64,000 nucleotides of DNA from Sphingobacterium griseoflavum (GCF_014653155.1 NZ_BNAF01000006.1:241406-305405), one strand, 5' to 3'; shown: positions 27,657 to 37,227, numbered from the stretch's first letter. Notes: a model not told the origin generated them from the letters alone. A program made the numbers and translations.

Positions 27657-28493
27657 ATGAAATCGATTATTAAAGCTGCAGAACTTCAGGCGCTATATGG
27701 ACAGGAAAACTTCGTGATTATTGATGCCACTTCCGGTGCGGAAGCAAGAAAGACGTACGAGTCTAGCCATTTATTGAACGGACTGTTTGTGGATCTCGAT
27801 CGGGATTTATCTGCTGTGAACGATCCGCGGCTCGGGGGTAGGCATCCCTTACCTTCCGTCCCCGCATTTTCGGAAACACTTTCAACATTAGGGATAGACG
27901 CGGAGAGCCATATCGTGGTATATGATAGGCTAAATGCCGCTAATGCGGCGGCACGTTTTTGGTGGATGGCGCGGGCGGCAGGCGTTGACAAGGTACAGGT
28001 GTTGGATGGTGGCTTTCGAGCCGCTAGGGAAGCTGGTTTTCCGCTAAGTGAGGGCGAAGAACTTGTGCCAGAACCAACTAGATATAGGTTTGAACAGTGG
28101 CAATTACCGACGAAAGCATTAGAGGAGATAGACGCATGGACAATCCAAGACAGCAAGCTGATTATCGATGTGCGTGAAGCGGCACGCTACGAAGGCCTAA
28201 CCGAACCGATTGACCTTATTGCCGGTCACATCCCTACGGCCATCAATGTTCCCTTTATGGGCAACCTAAATAGCGATGGGTTCTTCAAAGATCCGGAAAT
28301 GCTTCGTCTGTTGTATGAGCCCATTCTTGGAAGGAGGGATGCCAAGGATATCGCGATACACTGTGGTTCGGGCGTTACCGCTTGCCACAGCATCTTAGCA
28401 CTAGCGCATGCCGGATACGACATCCCGAACTTGTATGTAGGTTCGTGGAGCGAATGGTCAAGGAATGATTTACCAAGACAACCTAAAGACTAA
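27657..28493 (+). CDS. Two-domain sulfurtransferase (thiosulfate/3-mercaptopyruvate type)
   Basis: The 278-residue protein is a tandem rhodanese. The first domain has IVVYDRLNAANAAARFWWMA and the second the active-site loop HCGSGVTACHSILAL; its cysteine takes the persulfide. The CGSGVTA loop is the 3-mercaptopyruvate-sulfurtransferase-type motif. It lies 21 bases after the MFS gene, so the two may be co-transcribed. The nearby sulfur-assimilation cluster is on the other side of the Pst-like genes, and a functional link is possible but unproven. Confidence 0.9.
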   Translation: MKSIIKAAELQALYGQENFVIIDATSGAEARKTYESSHLLNGLFVDLDRDLSAVNDPRLGGRHPLPSVPAFSETLSTLGIDAESHIVVYDRLNAANAAARFWWMARAAGVDKVQVLDGGFRAAREAGFPLSEGEELVPEPTRYRFEQWQLPTKALEEIDAWTIQDSKLIIDVREAARYEGLTEPIDLIAGHIPTAINVPFMGNLNSDGFFKDPEMLRLLYEPILGRRDAKDIAIHCGSGVTACHSILALAHAGYDIPNLYVGSWSEWSRNDLPRQPKD

Positions 28494-28514
28494 GGCAACA
28501 ATGCGTTATATATA

Positions 28515-29324
28515 CTAGCTAATAAATCCCTTCACATATTGCTGGGTGATTTCGTTTTGTGGGTTCAGCAGTACATCTTCCGTTTTTCCGAACTCGACCA
28601 CCTCACCATTGTAGACGAACAGGATATAGTCGGATACGCGCCGTGCTTGTCTTAAAATATGCGTGACAAGCACAATGGTATAATCTTTCTTCAGTTCGAT
28701 CAACAGGTTTTCGATAGTCTGCGTGGATATGGGATCTAAGGCCGAGGTAGACTCATCACCTAAGATGATTTCCGGTTGCACGGCCAACCCCCGCGCTAAG
28801 CACAGCCGTTGCTGCTGCCCAATAGATAATCGCGTTGCCGAAGCATCGAGGCGTTCTTTCACCTCTTCCCACAAGCCCACATTACGCAGTTGGGTTTCGA
28901 CGATCTGTTTGAGCAATTTCTTGTTGCGCTCGCCATGTATACGCGGTCCATAGGCCACATTCTCGAAGATCGACATAGGCAGTGGAAATGGCTTTTGTGA
29001 TAGTAAACCCATTTTTTTGCGAATATGGGTTACCTCGGCATCCTTCGCATAAATATCTTCACCGTTCACCAACACCGATCCGGAAATTTCAACCCCCTTG
29101 GTGTCATCTACCAAGCGATTCAGTGTTTTCAATAAGGTAGTCTTCCCGCAACCGGAGGGCCCGATAATCGACGTAACCGAATTATTCGGAATCGAAAGAT
29201 TGATATTTTTTAGTATTCGCTTTCCTTCAATGGTAACATTCAGATCTTTAATCTGTATATGTGGCGTGGCCAAAGCGACTAAATCTTGTGTTTCTGCTGT
29301 TTGGATGCTAGTAGATGCGTGCAT
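28515..29324 (-). CDS. pstB: PstB-like ABC transporter ATP-binding protein
   Basis: The 269-residue ATPase has a Walker A GPSGCGKTT, Q-loop SQKPFPLPMSIFENVAYGPR and H-loop VTHILRQARRVSDY, all close to PstB. It departs from the family at two usually fixed places: signature LSIGQQQRL (normally LSGGQQQRL) and Walker B IILGDESTSALDP (normally LLMDEPCSALDP). It overlaps the pstA-like gene by 46 bases; no later ATG gives a full protein, so this start is kept. It is the last gene of the four-gene transporter operon. These changes, plus location, raise the question whether phosphate is the substrate. Confidence 0.9.
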   Translation of the reverse strand: MHASTSIQTAETQDLVALATPHIQIKDLNVTIEGKRILKNINLSIPNNSVTSIIGPSGCGKTTLLKTLNRLVDDTKGVEISGSVLVNGEDIYAKDAEVTHIRKKMGLLSQKPFPLPMSIFENVAYGPRIHGERNKKLLKQIVETQLRNVGLWEEVKERLDASATRLSIGQQQRLCLARGLAVQPEIILGDESTSALDPISTQTIENLLIELKKDYTIVLVTHILRQARRVSDYILFVYNGEVVEFGKTEDVLLNPQNEITQQYVKGFIS

Positions 29325-30133
29325 ATAACGATGATTAAAATAATAAATGTTAAAACGAGAGCAGAAGCGTAGGCCCGTCCCTGCACTTCAGGAATAGGAC
29401 TGCTTAGCTGAAAGAAAATGGCTAGGGGAAGCGTGGCCGAAGGTTCGTCGATATACTTGGGCAGGTTATCGCTAAAGCCAGTGGTCAATAATACACCGGC
29501 AACATCACCTATCGCTCGGCCAAATGCCAGCAATATAGCGGTGAAAATACCTGGACGAATATAGCGTAAGAACATCTTCGCAGTCTCCCAACGTGTGCTG
29601 CCCAAGGAAAAAGTCACATGTTGTAAATCAATTGGAATAGTCTTCAATAGCTCATCGATCGTGCGCACGACGATGGGAATGGTCAGCAAGGTGATGGTGA
29701 TGATACCACCCAGTAGGGAAGCCCGTATCCCGATCCAAACCATGATGCTGAATGCAATCGCGCCATATACAATGGAGGGAATACCAAAAAGCACGTCGAA
29801 AAGCAGTTTGCAGGCCCGCTCTAGGAAAGAACCGCTCTTCACATACATATTGAGGTAGATCGAAATAGGAATACCAATGAGGGTTGCTAAGGCGGTAGAA
29901 ACCGTGGCAAGGTACAAGGAGCCTAATATAGCGTTAAAGATACCACCTTCCTTGCCAATGTAGAAGCCACCTTGTGGACTTTGCGACACCATTTCCCAAG
30001 AAAGGTAGGGTAGACCTTTGTATAGGATGGTGCCCACGATAAAAAACAAGGAGCCGGTGATCGCCATGCCCGACAGTTGCATCGCTATTTTAGCGATCTT
30101 CTCCTTGCGTAATCTACTTTTCACATTACTCAT
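29279..30133 (-). CDS. pstA: PstA-like ABC transporter permease
   Basis: The 284-residue inner-membrane protein has about six spans and the permease coupling-helix loop (DLQHVTFSLGSTRWETAKMF, EAA-like) that contacts the ATPase. The family is the PstA group of phosphate permeases. Its ATG overlaps the pstC-like stop by 4 bases (ATGA), so the two are translationally coupled. Role: half of the membrane channel of the Pst-like importer. Confidence 0.92.
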   Translation of the reverse strand: MSNVKSRLRKEKIAKIAMQLSGMAITGSLFFIVGTILYKGLPYLSWEMVSQSPQGGFYIGKEGGIFNAILGSLYLATVSTALATLIGIPISIYLNMYVKSGSFLERACKLLFDVLFGIPSIVYGAIAFSIMVWIGIRASLLGGIITITLLTIPIVVRTIDELLKTIPIDLQHVTFSLGSTRWETAKMFLRYIRPGIFTAILLAFGRAIGDVAGVLLTTGFSDNLPKYIDEPSATLPLAIFFQLSSPIPEVQGRAYASALVLTFIILIIVICTHLLASKQQKHKI

Positions 30134-31020
30134 TGTGCTTTTTCCTCCAATCTGTTTAATATGATGCGTGATAACAAGTTGAATCCGAATATAAGTACGA
30201 ACAGGAGCAACGCCGCAAACATCAGGGCAGAGTCGTATAGCGGAATGGACATCATCTCGCCAAAGTTATTGGCAATAAGGGCTGGCAGTGGATACCCTGC
30301 ATCAAACAGGGAGCTTGGTAGCTGTGGAATATTTCCACAAACCATCAGTACCGCCACCGTTTCACCAAAAGCCCGCGATACCCCAAGCACGATAGCCGCA
30401 AGGATGCCCGGCTTTGCCTTCACCAGTATGACTTTGGTAATGGTTTCCCATTTGGTGGCTCCCAGCGACAGCGAAGCAGCTTTCAACTCCTGCGGAATGG
30501 TTTGCAACACCTCCACCATGATGCTGATCATGATGGGAAAGATCATCACCGCCAAAACAATACCCCCAGCAAACACCGTGTATCCTGTGGTATTTACGCC
30601 AAGCAGCGGCGCAATGTAGTCGCTCAATATCGGCACCACGAATAGCACGCCCCATACCCCATAAAGTACTGGCGGGATAGCCGCCAACACATTCATTAAG
30701 GGAAGTACCATTTTGCGCAAGGCCTCGCTGGCATATTCCACCAAATACACGGAGGCGAGTACACATAGCGGCACGGCAATAATCAAAGAAATCATGGTCA
30801 CCCAAATGGTTCCCATGATAAAGGGCAGGAATCCAAAATTCCCTTTCAATGGTGACCACACACTGTCTGTCAACACCGTTAATAAACTCTCGGCCCGAAG
30901 TAGGGGCACTGATTTCATAGTCAGGCCGATCAAGATCAAAAAGATCACGACGACAGATGATAGTAGTAGAAGAGCAAAACTTCGTTCGGCTAACTTGTCC
31001 TTAATCAATCTCCAGTTCAC
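30130..31020 (-). CDS. pstC: PstC-like ABC transporter permease
   Basis: The 296-residue protein with about six membrane spans starts at a GTG (31018-31020), four bases after the binding-protein stop. The coupling-helix segment is ELKAASLSLGATKWETITKV, as in PstC. Together with the pstA-like product it forms the channel. The tight packing of pstS-C-A-B supports one operon; phoU, usually in such operons, is absent. Confidence 0.92.
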   Translation of the reverse strand: MNWRLIKDKLAERSFALLLLSSVVVIFLILIGLTMKSVPLLRAESLLTVLTDSVWSPLKGNFGFLPFIMGTIWVTMISLIIAVPLCVLASVYLVEYASEALRKMVLPLMNVLAAIPPVLYGVWGVLFVVPILSDYIAPLLGVNTTGYTVFAGGIVLAVMIFPIMISIMVEVLQTIPQELKAASLSLGATKWETITKVILVKAKPGILAAIVLGVSRAFGETVAVLMVCGNIPQLPSSLFDAGYPLPALIANNFGEMMSIPLYDSALMFAALLLFVLIFGFNLLSRIILNRLEEKAQ

Positions 31021-31024
31021 GTGC

Positions 31025-31990
31025 TTACAATTTTTTTAGTTCCTTTTCCTTCAACTCTTCGTTCAACGGGACGTAACCATTTTCCAAAAGGTAGCCCTGC
31101 TGCTGTTTATCCAATACAAAGCGGATGAACTCGCTGAGTAACTTTGTTCTTTTATCGCTACGGATCACAAATGTCAAATCCCGCGCAGGCGGAGATGGAT
31201 ATCGATTCGTGGCCACGGCCGACGTTAAGGAATCGAGGTTGTCGTAAAAATTTTCTTCGGCAGCAATCCTTCCGTCCGCGTTGATATCTATTGGTACCAC
31301 CGCAATACCCTGTGCCGTAGATTTGCTCTTCAGATCGAACACATAGTTGATATTATTAAATCCTATCGCCAAGGGCTTATCCTTAATGGCCTGTGCCAAA
31401 CCCGGATCTCCAAAAATCCCGACGCCTTTTAATCCTTCCTGACGCTCACCCAAAAACTTGGCCCAAGTTTCTGCCGCTCCGGCTGCATCCGACCGCACGT
31501 ATACCTCAATAGGTTCTTTAACGAAACGCGCATCAATATCACTCCATAAGCGGTACTTTTTTTCGACAAAGACACCAATCAACTCTTCCTGCGTAAGCCC
31601 GCGCTGCAGCAGCAGATCATGGTTGGGATGCACTTTGTTGAAAGTGCCTACGACAGCATCCTTGGCAACATGCACCGGAAATGCACCCCGAGCAAGCTCC
31701 TGCTCGTGCAGGTCACGTGATACCAGGCCGATATCGACCATATTAGACAGTACGTCGGAAATACCTTTACCGGCTCCGCCTGCTGAAATATTGAAACGTA
31801 CGTTGGGATGTATCTTTTTAAAATCCTCGCTCCATAAAACGACAATGGGATACAAAGCAAACGCGCCCGAAATCGATATCGTTCCGATAAAACCTGTTTT
31901 TTCATCGTACCCTTCCTTCACCTTTGGGGCACAGGATACGGCGATAAACAACAATAATAGATTGTAACTTAAATATTTACGTATGTGCAC
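31025..31990 (-). CDS. pstS: PstS-like substrate-binding lipoprotein
   Basis: The 321-residue protein starts at GTG 31988-31990 and has a lipobox IAVSC with the lipidated cysteine at residue 20. It belongs to the PBP-like/phosphate-binding superfamily: SISGAFALYPIVVLWSEDF, the glycine-rich SAGGAGKGISDVLSNM and DIGLVSRDL correspond to the oxyanion-binding loops of PstS. It is the first gene of the operon, divergent from the sulfite reductase gene with a 172-base spacer. Substrate is called phosphate by family, but the setting suggests another oxyanion such as sulfate. Confidence 0.85.
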   Translation of the reverse strand: MHIRKYLSYNLLLLFIAVSCAPKVKEGYDEKTGFIGTISISGAFALYPIVVLWSEDFKKIHPNVRFNISAGGAGKGISDVLSNMVDIGLVSRDLHEQELARGAFPVHVAKDAVVGTFNKVHPNHDLLLQRGLTQEELIGVFVEKKYRLWSDIDARFVKEPIEVYVRSDAAGAAETWAKFLGERQEGLKGVGIFGDPGLAQAIKDKPLAIGFNNINYVFDLKSKSTAQGIAVVPIDINADGRIAAEENFYDNLDSLTSAVATNRYPSPPARDLTFVIRSDKRTKLLSEFIRFVLDKQQQGYLLENGYVPLNEELKEKELKKL

Positions 31991-32027
31991 TTATCTCTTC
32001 TTTTGTTTGAGCAATTGATTATTTTTA

Positions 32028-32087
32028 CAAATATATACTAAATTGATAGATAATCTGTGGTAAGTAGATAATTATTTTATAACTTTG
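32028..32087. promoter_or_regulatory. Divergent promoter elements between pstS-like and sulfite reductase genes
   Basis: On the plus strand TAACTTTG (32080-32087) fits the -7 consensus, with TGTG 20 bases upstream. On the minus strand TATATTTG (32028-32035 complement) is a perfect -7 element for the transporter operon. The close back-to-back arrangement would allow joint control. Confidence 0.4.
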
Positions 32088-32162
32088 TCTTCAAGTTATT
32101 GAAAAGAACTCAGTAATATCTACTGATGATTGCCAAAATCTTAAAAGAGAAGAGAAGACAGT

Positions 32163-34265
32163 ATGCAGAGTTTCCGCACAGAATTAGAAAATCCAGTTGT
32201 AGAACACGAGATAATAGAGCTGGAGAAAAAAATAAGGGCCTTTCAGGGCGGAGAGATCCCTGAAGAGAAATTCCGTTCGTTACGGCTTGCCCGTGGTGTA
32301 TATGGGCAGCGGCAAAGTGGTGTACAAATGGTGCGCATCAAACTGCCTTTTGGCCGTATTACCTTCAAGCAAATGTTGAAAATTGCCGACATATCTGATC
32401 AGTATGCTAGCAAGAACCTGCATTTGACCACGCGACAGGATATTCAAATTCACTATGTGAGCCTCGACAAAACACCAGAAGTATGGGCCAAGTTGGCCGA
32501 AGACGACATGACGCTTCGCGAAGCTTGTGGCAACACGGTGCGCAATGTCACGGCTTCACCCGCTTCGGGCATTGATCCGAACGAACCCTTCGATGTGTCG
32601 CCTTACGCGCAAAGCACCTTTGCCTATTTCCTGCGCAACCCCTTTTGTGCAGAGATGGGCCGCAAAATCAAGATGTCGTTCTCATCCAGCGACAAAGACA
32701 CCGCCTTTTCTTATATACACGATTTTGGCTTTATTCCTAAGGTCAAGATGGTTGATGGCGAAGAGAAGCGGGGTTTTAAAGTGATGATGGCCGGCGGACT
32801 GGGTTCGCAGCCTTTTCTTGCCAGTCCTATATTTGACTTTTTGCCGGAGGACGATGTCCTGCCTTATATAGAATCTGCCTTGCGGGTATTTGACCGCTAT
32901 GGCGAACGCAACAACCGGAACAAGGCACGCTTTAAGTATTTGGTACAAAAGCTTGGCCTAGAGGAAGTCTTGCGCCTGATCGATGAGGAGCGTACTGCAA
33001 ACAAGATAAAAACATACCGTGTAGACCGCGACCTCATTCCGCAACCGGAAGCGCCAACAGCGGTGGTAACACCGGCAGAGCCAGTGGATCAGCTCGCTTT
33101 CGAACTATGGAAGGCTACCAATACCTTCGAGCAAAAGCAAAAAGGATATTATGGGGTGTATGTGAAGATACTAACCGGCGATATCCCTACCGATAAAGCG
33201 CGCATGCTGGTAAGTGGTGTTCAGGGACATATTGCCGATGACATCCGCATCACGCAAGATCAAAATTTGCTATTCAAATATGTACGTCCGGAATCCTTGC
33301 CTCATATCTTTAATGTATTGACGGAACTAGGCTATGCCAAACCCGGATATAACAGTACATCAGACGTGACGACATGCCCCGGAACGGATACCTGTAACCT
33401 CGGTATTTCAAACTCTACAGAGATGGCGCGCGTCCTGGAGAAGTACATCCATGAATTTCACCAGGATTTTATCTACGAGCAACACCTAAAGATCAAGATC
33501 TCCGGCTGTATGAATTCCTGCGGCCAGCATGGATTGGCGCATATCGGTTTTCACGGCAGCTCGGTGAAAGCAGCCGGCAAAGTGGTGCCAGCAGCGCAGG
33601 TGATGCTAGGCGGCGGAACCGTTGGCAATGGCGTAGGCCGTGTGGCCGAGCGCGTGATCAAGGTGCCCACCAAGCGTGTACTCAACGTAGTGGACCTTGT
33701 GCTGACCGACTACAAAGCAAACCGCCAGCAGGATGAGAATTTCCACGCATACTATGACCGGCAAACCAAGGATTATTTCTACCGTATGCTGAAGCCTTTA
33801 TCGGACCTGACGACACTTTCTGATGATGAATTTATCGACTGGGGACATGAGGAAAGCTTTGCTACGGCAATTGGTGTAGGTGAATGTGCCGGTGTAGTCA
33901 TTGACTTGGTGGCCACACTTTTGTTGGAAGCCGAAGAGAAGGTGGACCTGGCCAATAAAGCCTTTGAGGAAGAGCAGTATGCCGATGCCATTTATCATGC
34001 TTACAGCTCCTTTGTGTGGACAGCAAAAGCATTGCTGTTGGACAAAGGGATCAACGCTAGCAGCCAGGCGGCAGTGATTCAGGAATTTGATAAACATTAC
34101 GTGGAAAGTGGTATATTCGAGTTCCCGACTTCATTCGGCGAGCGTGTGCTGCAGATCAATAAAATCGAACCTTCGCATCAGTTTGCTGAGCTGTTTATTA
34201 AACAGGCGGCAGCTTTTCACTATGAAGGTGCGAGCAGACGAGAAGACCTACGGGTAACTACTTAA
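32163..34265 (+). CDS. Ferredoxin-type sulfite (or nitrite) reductase with C-terminal HEPN-like extension
   Basis: The 700-residue enzyme reduces sulfite to sulfide using siroheme and a 4Fe-4S cluster. The ligand cysteines are in TTCPGTDTCNLG and SGCMNSCGQHG. The N-terminal half carries the ferredoxin-like NirS/CysI repeat (LHLTTRQDIQIHYV). After about residue 560 the catalytic part ends and an extra region of about 140 residues follows, helical, with ANKAFEEEQYADAIYHAYSS and WTAKALLLDKGINA, which resembles HEPN domains. The sulfur-operon position (SUMT, siroheme synthase, APS reductase, ATP sulfurylase) makes sulfite the substrate. Confidence 0.92.
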   Translation: MQSFRTELENPVVEHEIIELEKKIRAFQGGEIPEEKFRSLRLARGVYGQRQSGVQMVRIKLPFGRITFKQMLKIADISDQYASKNLHLTTRQDIQIHYVSLDKTPEVWAKLAEDDMTLREACGNTVRNVTASPASGIDPNEPFDVSPYAQSTFAYFLRNPFCAEMGRKIKMSFSSSDKDTAFSYIHDFGFIPKVKMVDGEEKRGFKVMMAGGLGSQPFLASPIFDFLPEDDVLPYIESALRVFDRYGERNNRNKARFKYLVQKLGLEEVLRLIDEERTANKIKTYRVDRDLIPQPEAPTAVVTPAEPVDQLAFELWKATNTFEQKQKGYYGVYVKILTGDIPTDKARMLVSGVQGHIADDIRITQDQNLLFKYVRPESLPHIFNVLTELGYAKPGYNSTSDVTTCPGTDTCNLGISNSTEMARVLEKYIHEFHQDFIYEQHLKIKISGCMNSCGQHGLAHIGFHGSSVKAAGKVVPAAQVMLGGGTVGNGVGRVAERVIKVPTKRVLNVVDLVLTDYKANRQQDENFHAYYDRQTKDYFYRMLKPLSDLTTLSDDEFIDWGHEESFATAIGVGECAGVVIDLVATLLLEAEEKVDLANKAFEEEQYADAIYHAYSSFVWTAKALLLDKGINASSQAAVIQEFDKHYVESGIFEFPTSFGERVLQINKIEPSHQFAELFIKQAAAFHYEGASRREDLRVTT

Positions 34266-34283
34266 AAGAGAGAGGAGAGATCA

Positions 34284-35048
34284 ATGCAAGTTAAACCATT
34301 TATAACGCTTGTGGGAGCAGGGCCGGGGGATCCGGATTTGATTACCCTGAAGGCGGTAAAAGCTATACAAGTGGCCGACGTCATCCTTTACGATGCCTTG
34401 GTCAATGAAGAACTATTGGACTACGCAAAACCCAGTTGCACCAAAATATATGTAGGCAAACGCGCCGAACGTATATCCACCTCGCAGGATTACATCAATA
34501 AACTATTGGTGGACTATGCCTTGACACACGGCCATGTGGTACGTTTAAAAGGGGGAGATCCCTTTGTTTTTGGTCGCGGTGGCGAGGAGCTCGATTACGC
34601 ACGCCAGTTTGATATCCCGACAGCGGTGGTGCCGGGCATATCCTCGTCGGTGGGATTAACCGGTTTGCAGCAGATTCCGCTAACCTATCGCGGCATCAGT
34701 GAGAGCTTTTGGGTGATCACGGGCGCTACGTCCGACGGACAGCTGTCTGCCGATCTGCAAACAGCCGCACAGACCAGCGCCACCGTGGTGGTGTTGATGG
34801 GCTACGCAAAATTAGCGCAAATCGTCGCCCTGTACAAGCAGCAAGGTAAAGGAAATCTACCCATTGCCTTGATCCAAAACGGCTCGCTGCCTACCGAGCG
34901 TATCGCTTTGGGTCGCATCAATACCATATTGGACGAGGCCAAACGAAAGGAAGTGGGTGTACCAGCTATCATCGTCTTAGGAGAGGTGGTTACCAAACAC
35001 CATGCTTTTGAACGCCTGAAAGAAGAACTTAAAACCATCGCGCAATAG
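34284..35048 (+). CDS. cobA: Uroporphyrinogen-III C-methyltransferase (SUMT)
   Basis: The 254-residue S-adenosylmethionine-dependent enzyme methylates uroporphyrinogen III to precorrin-2, the first step of siroheme synthesis. Motifs: GAGPGDPDLITLKAVKAI at the N-terminus and VVRLKGGDPFVFGRGGEEL. It starts 18 bases after the sulfite reductase stop and precedes the Met8-type enzyme by two bases, so the operon builds the cofactor with the enzyme that uses it. Confidence 0.96.
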   Translation: MQVKPFITLVGAGPGDPDLITLKAVKAIQVADVILYDALVNEELLDYAKPSCTKIYVGKRAERISTSQDYINKLLVDYALTHGHVVRLKGGDPFVFGRGGEELDYARQFDIPTAVVPGISSSVGLTGLQQIPLTYRGISESFWVITGATSDGQLSADLQTAAQTSATVVVLMGYAKLAQIVALYKQQGKGNLPIALIQNGSLPTERIALGRINTILDEAKRKEVGVPAIIVLGEVVTKHHAFERLKEELKTIAQ

Positions 35049-35050
35049 GT

Positions 35051-35644
35051 ATGAACGAGCTGTTCCCCATATATGTGAAGCTTCACCAACTGCAGACGCT
35101 GCTGGTTGGTGGCGGTCCTGTAGGCTTGGAAAAGCTGCAAGCGCTGCTGGGCAACTCGCCAGCCGCAAAAGTACATCTTGTGGCCGAACAGGTAGATAAG
35201 GAGGTGATTGAACTCGTCGCCGCCTATCCGGATGTGCAGGTTTCACAGCGATCTTTTGTGGATAGCGATTTGGATCGCGTGGATTTGGTGGTACTGGCGA
35301 CCAACAATCCGGTGTTAAATGAATCCATCCGCAAGAAAACCAGCGAGCGGAATATCTTGCTCAACGTAGCAGATAAGCCTAGCTTATGCGACTTTTACTT
35401 AGGCTCGGTAGTGCGAAAGGGCAACCTCAAGATTGGCATATCCACCAATGGCAAGTCGCCAACCATCGCCAAGCGCCTGAAGGAGTTTTTGGACGAGCTG
35501 CTGCCTGAGGAAATCGATGAAACGCTTACCTTAATGGGCGAGCTGCGCAACGGTCTGAAAGGCGACTTTCACGAAAAGGTTCGTTTGCTAAATGCACATA
35601 CCAAGAATATGTTGAGAAAGGAGCCGCATGATAGCACAAATTAA
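35051..35644 (+). CDS. Precorrin-2 dehydrogenase / sirohydrochlorin ferrochelatase (CysG N-terminal or Met8 type)
   Basis: The 197-residue bifunctional protein oxidises precorrin-2 and inserts iron to give siroheme. The NAD-binding motif LLVGGGPVGLEKLQALL is near the N-terminus and SVVRKGNLKIGISTNGKSPT is the Met8/CysG signature. It overlaps the following cysH gene by 17 bases (35628-35644), which is evidence of tight coupling. Confidence 0.93.
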   Translation: MNELFPIYVKLHQLQTLLVGGGPVGLEKLQALLGNSPAAKVHLVAEQVDKEVIELVAAYPDVQVSQRSFVDSDLDRVDLVVLATNNPVLNESIRKKTSERNILLNVADKPSLCDFYLGSVVRKGNLKIGISTNGKSPTIAKRLKEFLDELLPEEIDETLTLMGELRNGLKGDFHEKVRLLNAHTKNMLRKEPHDSTN

Positions 35645-36326
35645 ACAAGATATTGAAGGGCTAGAAGCGATCGACATCATCCGCTATGTTGAGCAAAAAT
35701 ATGGTAGCGACGCGGTCTTTTCTACCTCTTTTGGTATAGAAGACCAGGTGATTACGCACCTACTGGCGCAAGCTAAAAGCACAGCCAGCATTTTTACATT
35801 GGAAACAGGGCGTCTCTTTCCGGAAACCTACTACGTATGGAACCGTACCCTAGAGCGCTACAAATTGCCTATCAAGGCCTACTATCCGAATACCCAAGCG
35901 GTTGAAGAGCTGCTTTCCACAAAGGGGCCTTCCAGTTTTTACGAGTCCGTCGAGAACCGTAAGGAATGCTGCTTTATTCGAAAGATTGAACCCCTGCAGC
36001 GGGCCATCAAAGGCTTTGAGATCTGGATCACGGGGATTCGTGCCGATCAATCGGCCAACCGGGAGGATATGTCGGCCGTAGAATGGGATGAAGCCAATCA
36101 TATCATCAAGATACATCCCTTGTTTTACTGGACGCTCGCTGATGTGGAGCAGTTTTTAAAGGCAAATGGCGTTCCCTACAATCCGCTGCACGACAAGGGC
36201 TTTCCAAGCATCGGCTGCCAGCCCTGCACACGTGCGATACAGCCGGGCGAAGATTTTCGTGCCGGTCGCTGGTGGTGGGAAGACAAGAGTAAAAAAGAAT
36301 GTGGTTTACATGTTACAACGAAATAA
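35628..36326 (+). CDS. cysH: Adenylyl-sulfate (APS) reductase
   Basis: The 232-residue enzyme reduces APS to sulfite. PP-loop motif FSTSFGIEDQVI and the four cluster cysteines in RKECCFIRK and GCQPC indicate a 4Fe-4S APS reductase rather than a PAPS reductase; the catalytic cysteine is in KKECGLH near the C-terminus. No APS kinase (CysC) is encoded in the operon, consistent with direct use of APS. Confidence 0.95.
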   Translation: MIAQIKQDIEGLEAIDIIRYVEQKYGSDAVFSTSFGIEDQVITHLLAQAKSTASIFTLETGRLFPETYYVWNRTLERYKLPIKAYYPNTQAVEELLSTKGPSSFYESVENRKECCFIRKIEPLQRAIKGFEIWITGIRADQSANREDMSAVEWDEANHIIKIHPLFYWTLADVEQFLKANGVPYNPLHDKGFPSIGCQPCTRAIQPGEDFRAGRWWWEDKSKKECGLHVTTK

Positions 36327-36333
36327 AGAGAGA

Positions 36334-37224
36334 ATGGATTATTTAGATCATTTAGAAGCTGAAGCCATATATATCCTCCGTGAGGTTGCCGCACAGTTCG
36401 AACATCCGGCACTGTTGTTCTCGGGAGGAAAGGACTCCATTACCTTGGTGCACTTGGCCAAGAAGGCTTTCCGCCCAGGCAAGTTTCCTTTTCCTTTGGT
36501 GCATATCGATACGGGGCACAACTTCCCCGAAACGATCGCCTACCGAGACTGGCTGATCGAGCAAACGGGTGAAAAGCTTATCGTGGGCTTGGTGCAGGAT
36601 AGCATCGACCAAGGAAAGGTAGTGGAGCAGAAAGGTAAAAATGCTAGCCGAAATGCGCTGCAAACGGTGACGCTCTTGGAGACCATCGAAAAAAATGGTT
36701 TTGATGCCTGTATCGGTGGTGCAAGACGCGACGAGGAAAAAGCGCGTGCCAAAGAACGTATCTTTTCCGTGCGCGATGAGTTCGGGCAGTGGGATCCCAA
36801 GCGTCAACGCCCCGAGCTATGGAACATCTTCAATGGCAAGATTCACAAGGGGGAGAATGTACGCGTATTTCCAATCTCCAACTGGACGGAACTGGATGTG
36901 TGGAACTATATCAAGCGCGAAAAGATTGCCCTTCCTTCCATCTATTTTAGTCACGAGCGTGATGTGGTATTCCGCAACGGACAATGGATGGCAGCCGCAC
37001 CTTTCCTGCAGATTGATGAGGAAGATATCGTTGAACATAAATCTGTTAGATTCAGAACAGTAGGTGATATGACCTGTACCGCCGCCGTAGATTCTATTGC
37101 CGTCGAATTGGACGATATCATCGCAGAAATCAAAGCATCTACCGTAAGCGAACGTGGCGCCAGAATGGACGATAAGGTCTCGGAAGCAGCCATGGAGGAA
37201 CGTAAAAAACAGGGATATTTTTAA
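36334..37224 (+). CDS. cysD: Sulfate adenylyltransferase subunit 2
   Basis: The 296-residue subunit activates sulfate with ATP to APS together with CysN. The preferred start is 36334 (MDYLDHLEAEAIYILREVAA), 7 bases after the cysH stop with a purine-rich leader AAGAGAGA; an in-frame ATG at 36310 lies inside cysH. The PP-loop is LFSGGKDSITL, and the family's SIYFSHERDVVFRNGQW block is present. The next gene, cysN, is separated by a 79-base spacer that holds a strong hairpin. Confidence 0.95.
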   Translation: MDYLDHLEAEAIYILREVAAQFEHPALLFSGGKDSITLVHLAKKAFRPGKFPFPLVHIDTGHNFPETIAYRDWLIEQTGEKLIVGLVQDSIDQGKVVEQKGKNASRNALQTVTLLETIEKNGFDACIGGARRDEEKARAKERIFSVRDEFGQWDPKRQRPELWNIFNGKIHKGENVRVFPISNWTELDVWNYIKREKIALPSIYFSHERDVVFRNGQWMAAAPFLQIDEEDIVEHKSVRFRTVGDMTCTAAVDSIAVELDDIIAEIKASTVSERGARMDDKVSEAAMEERKKQGYF

Positions 37225-37227
37225 TTG

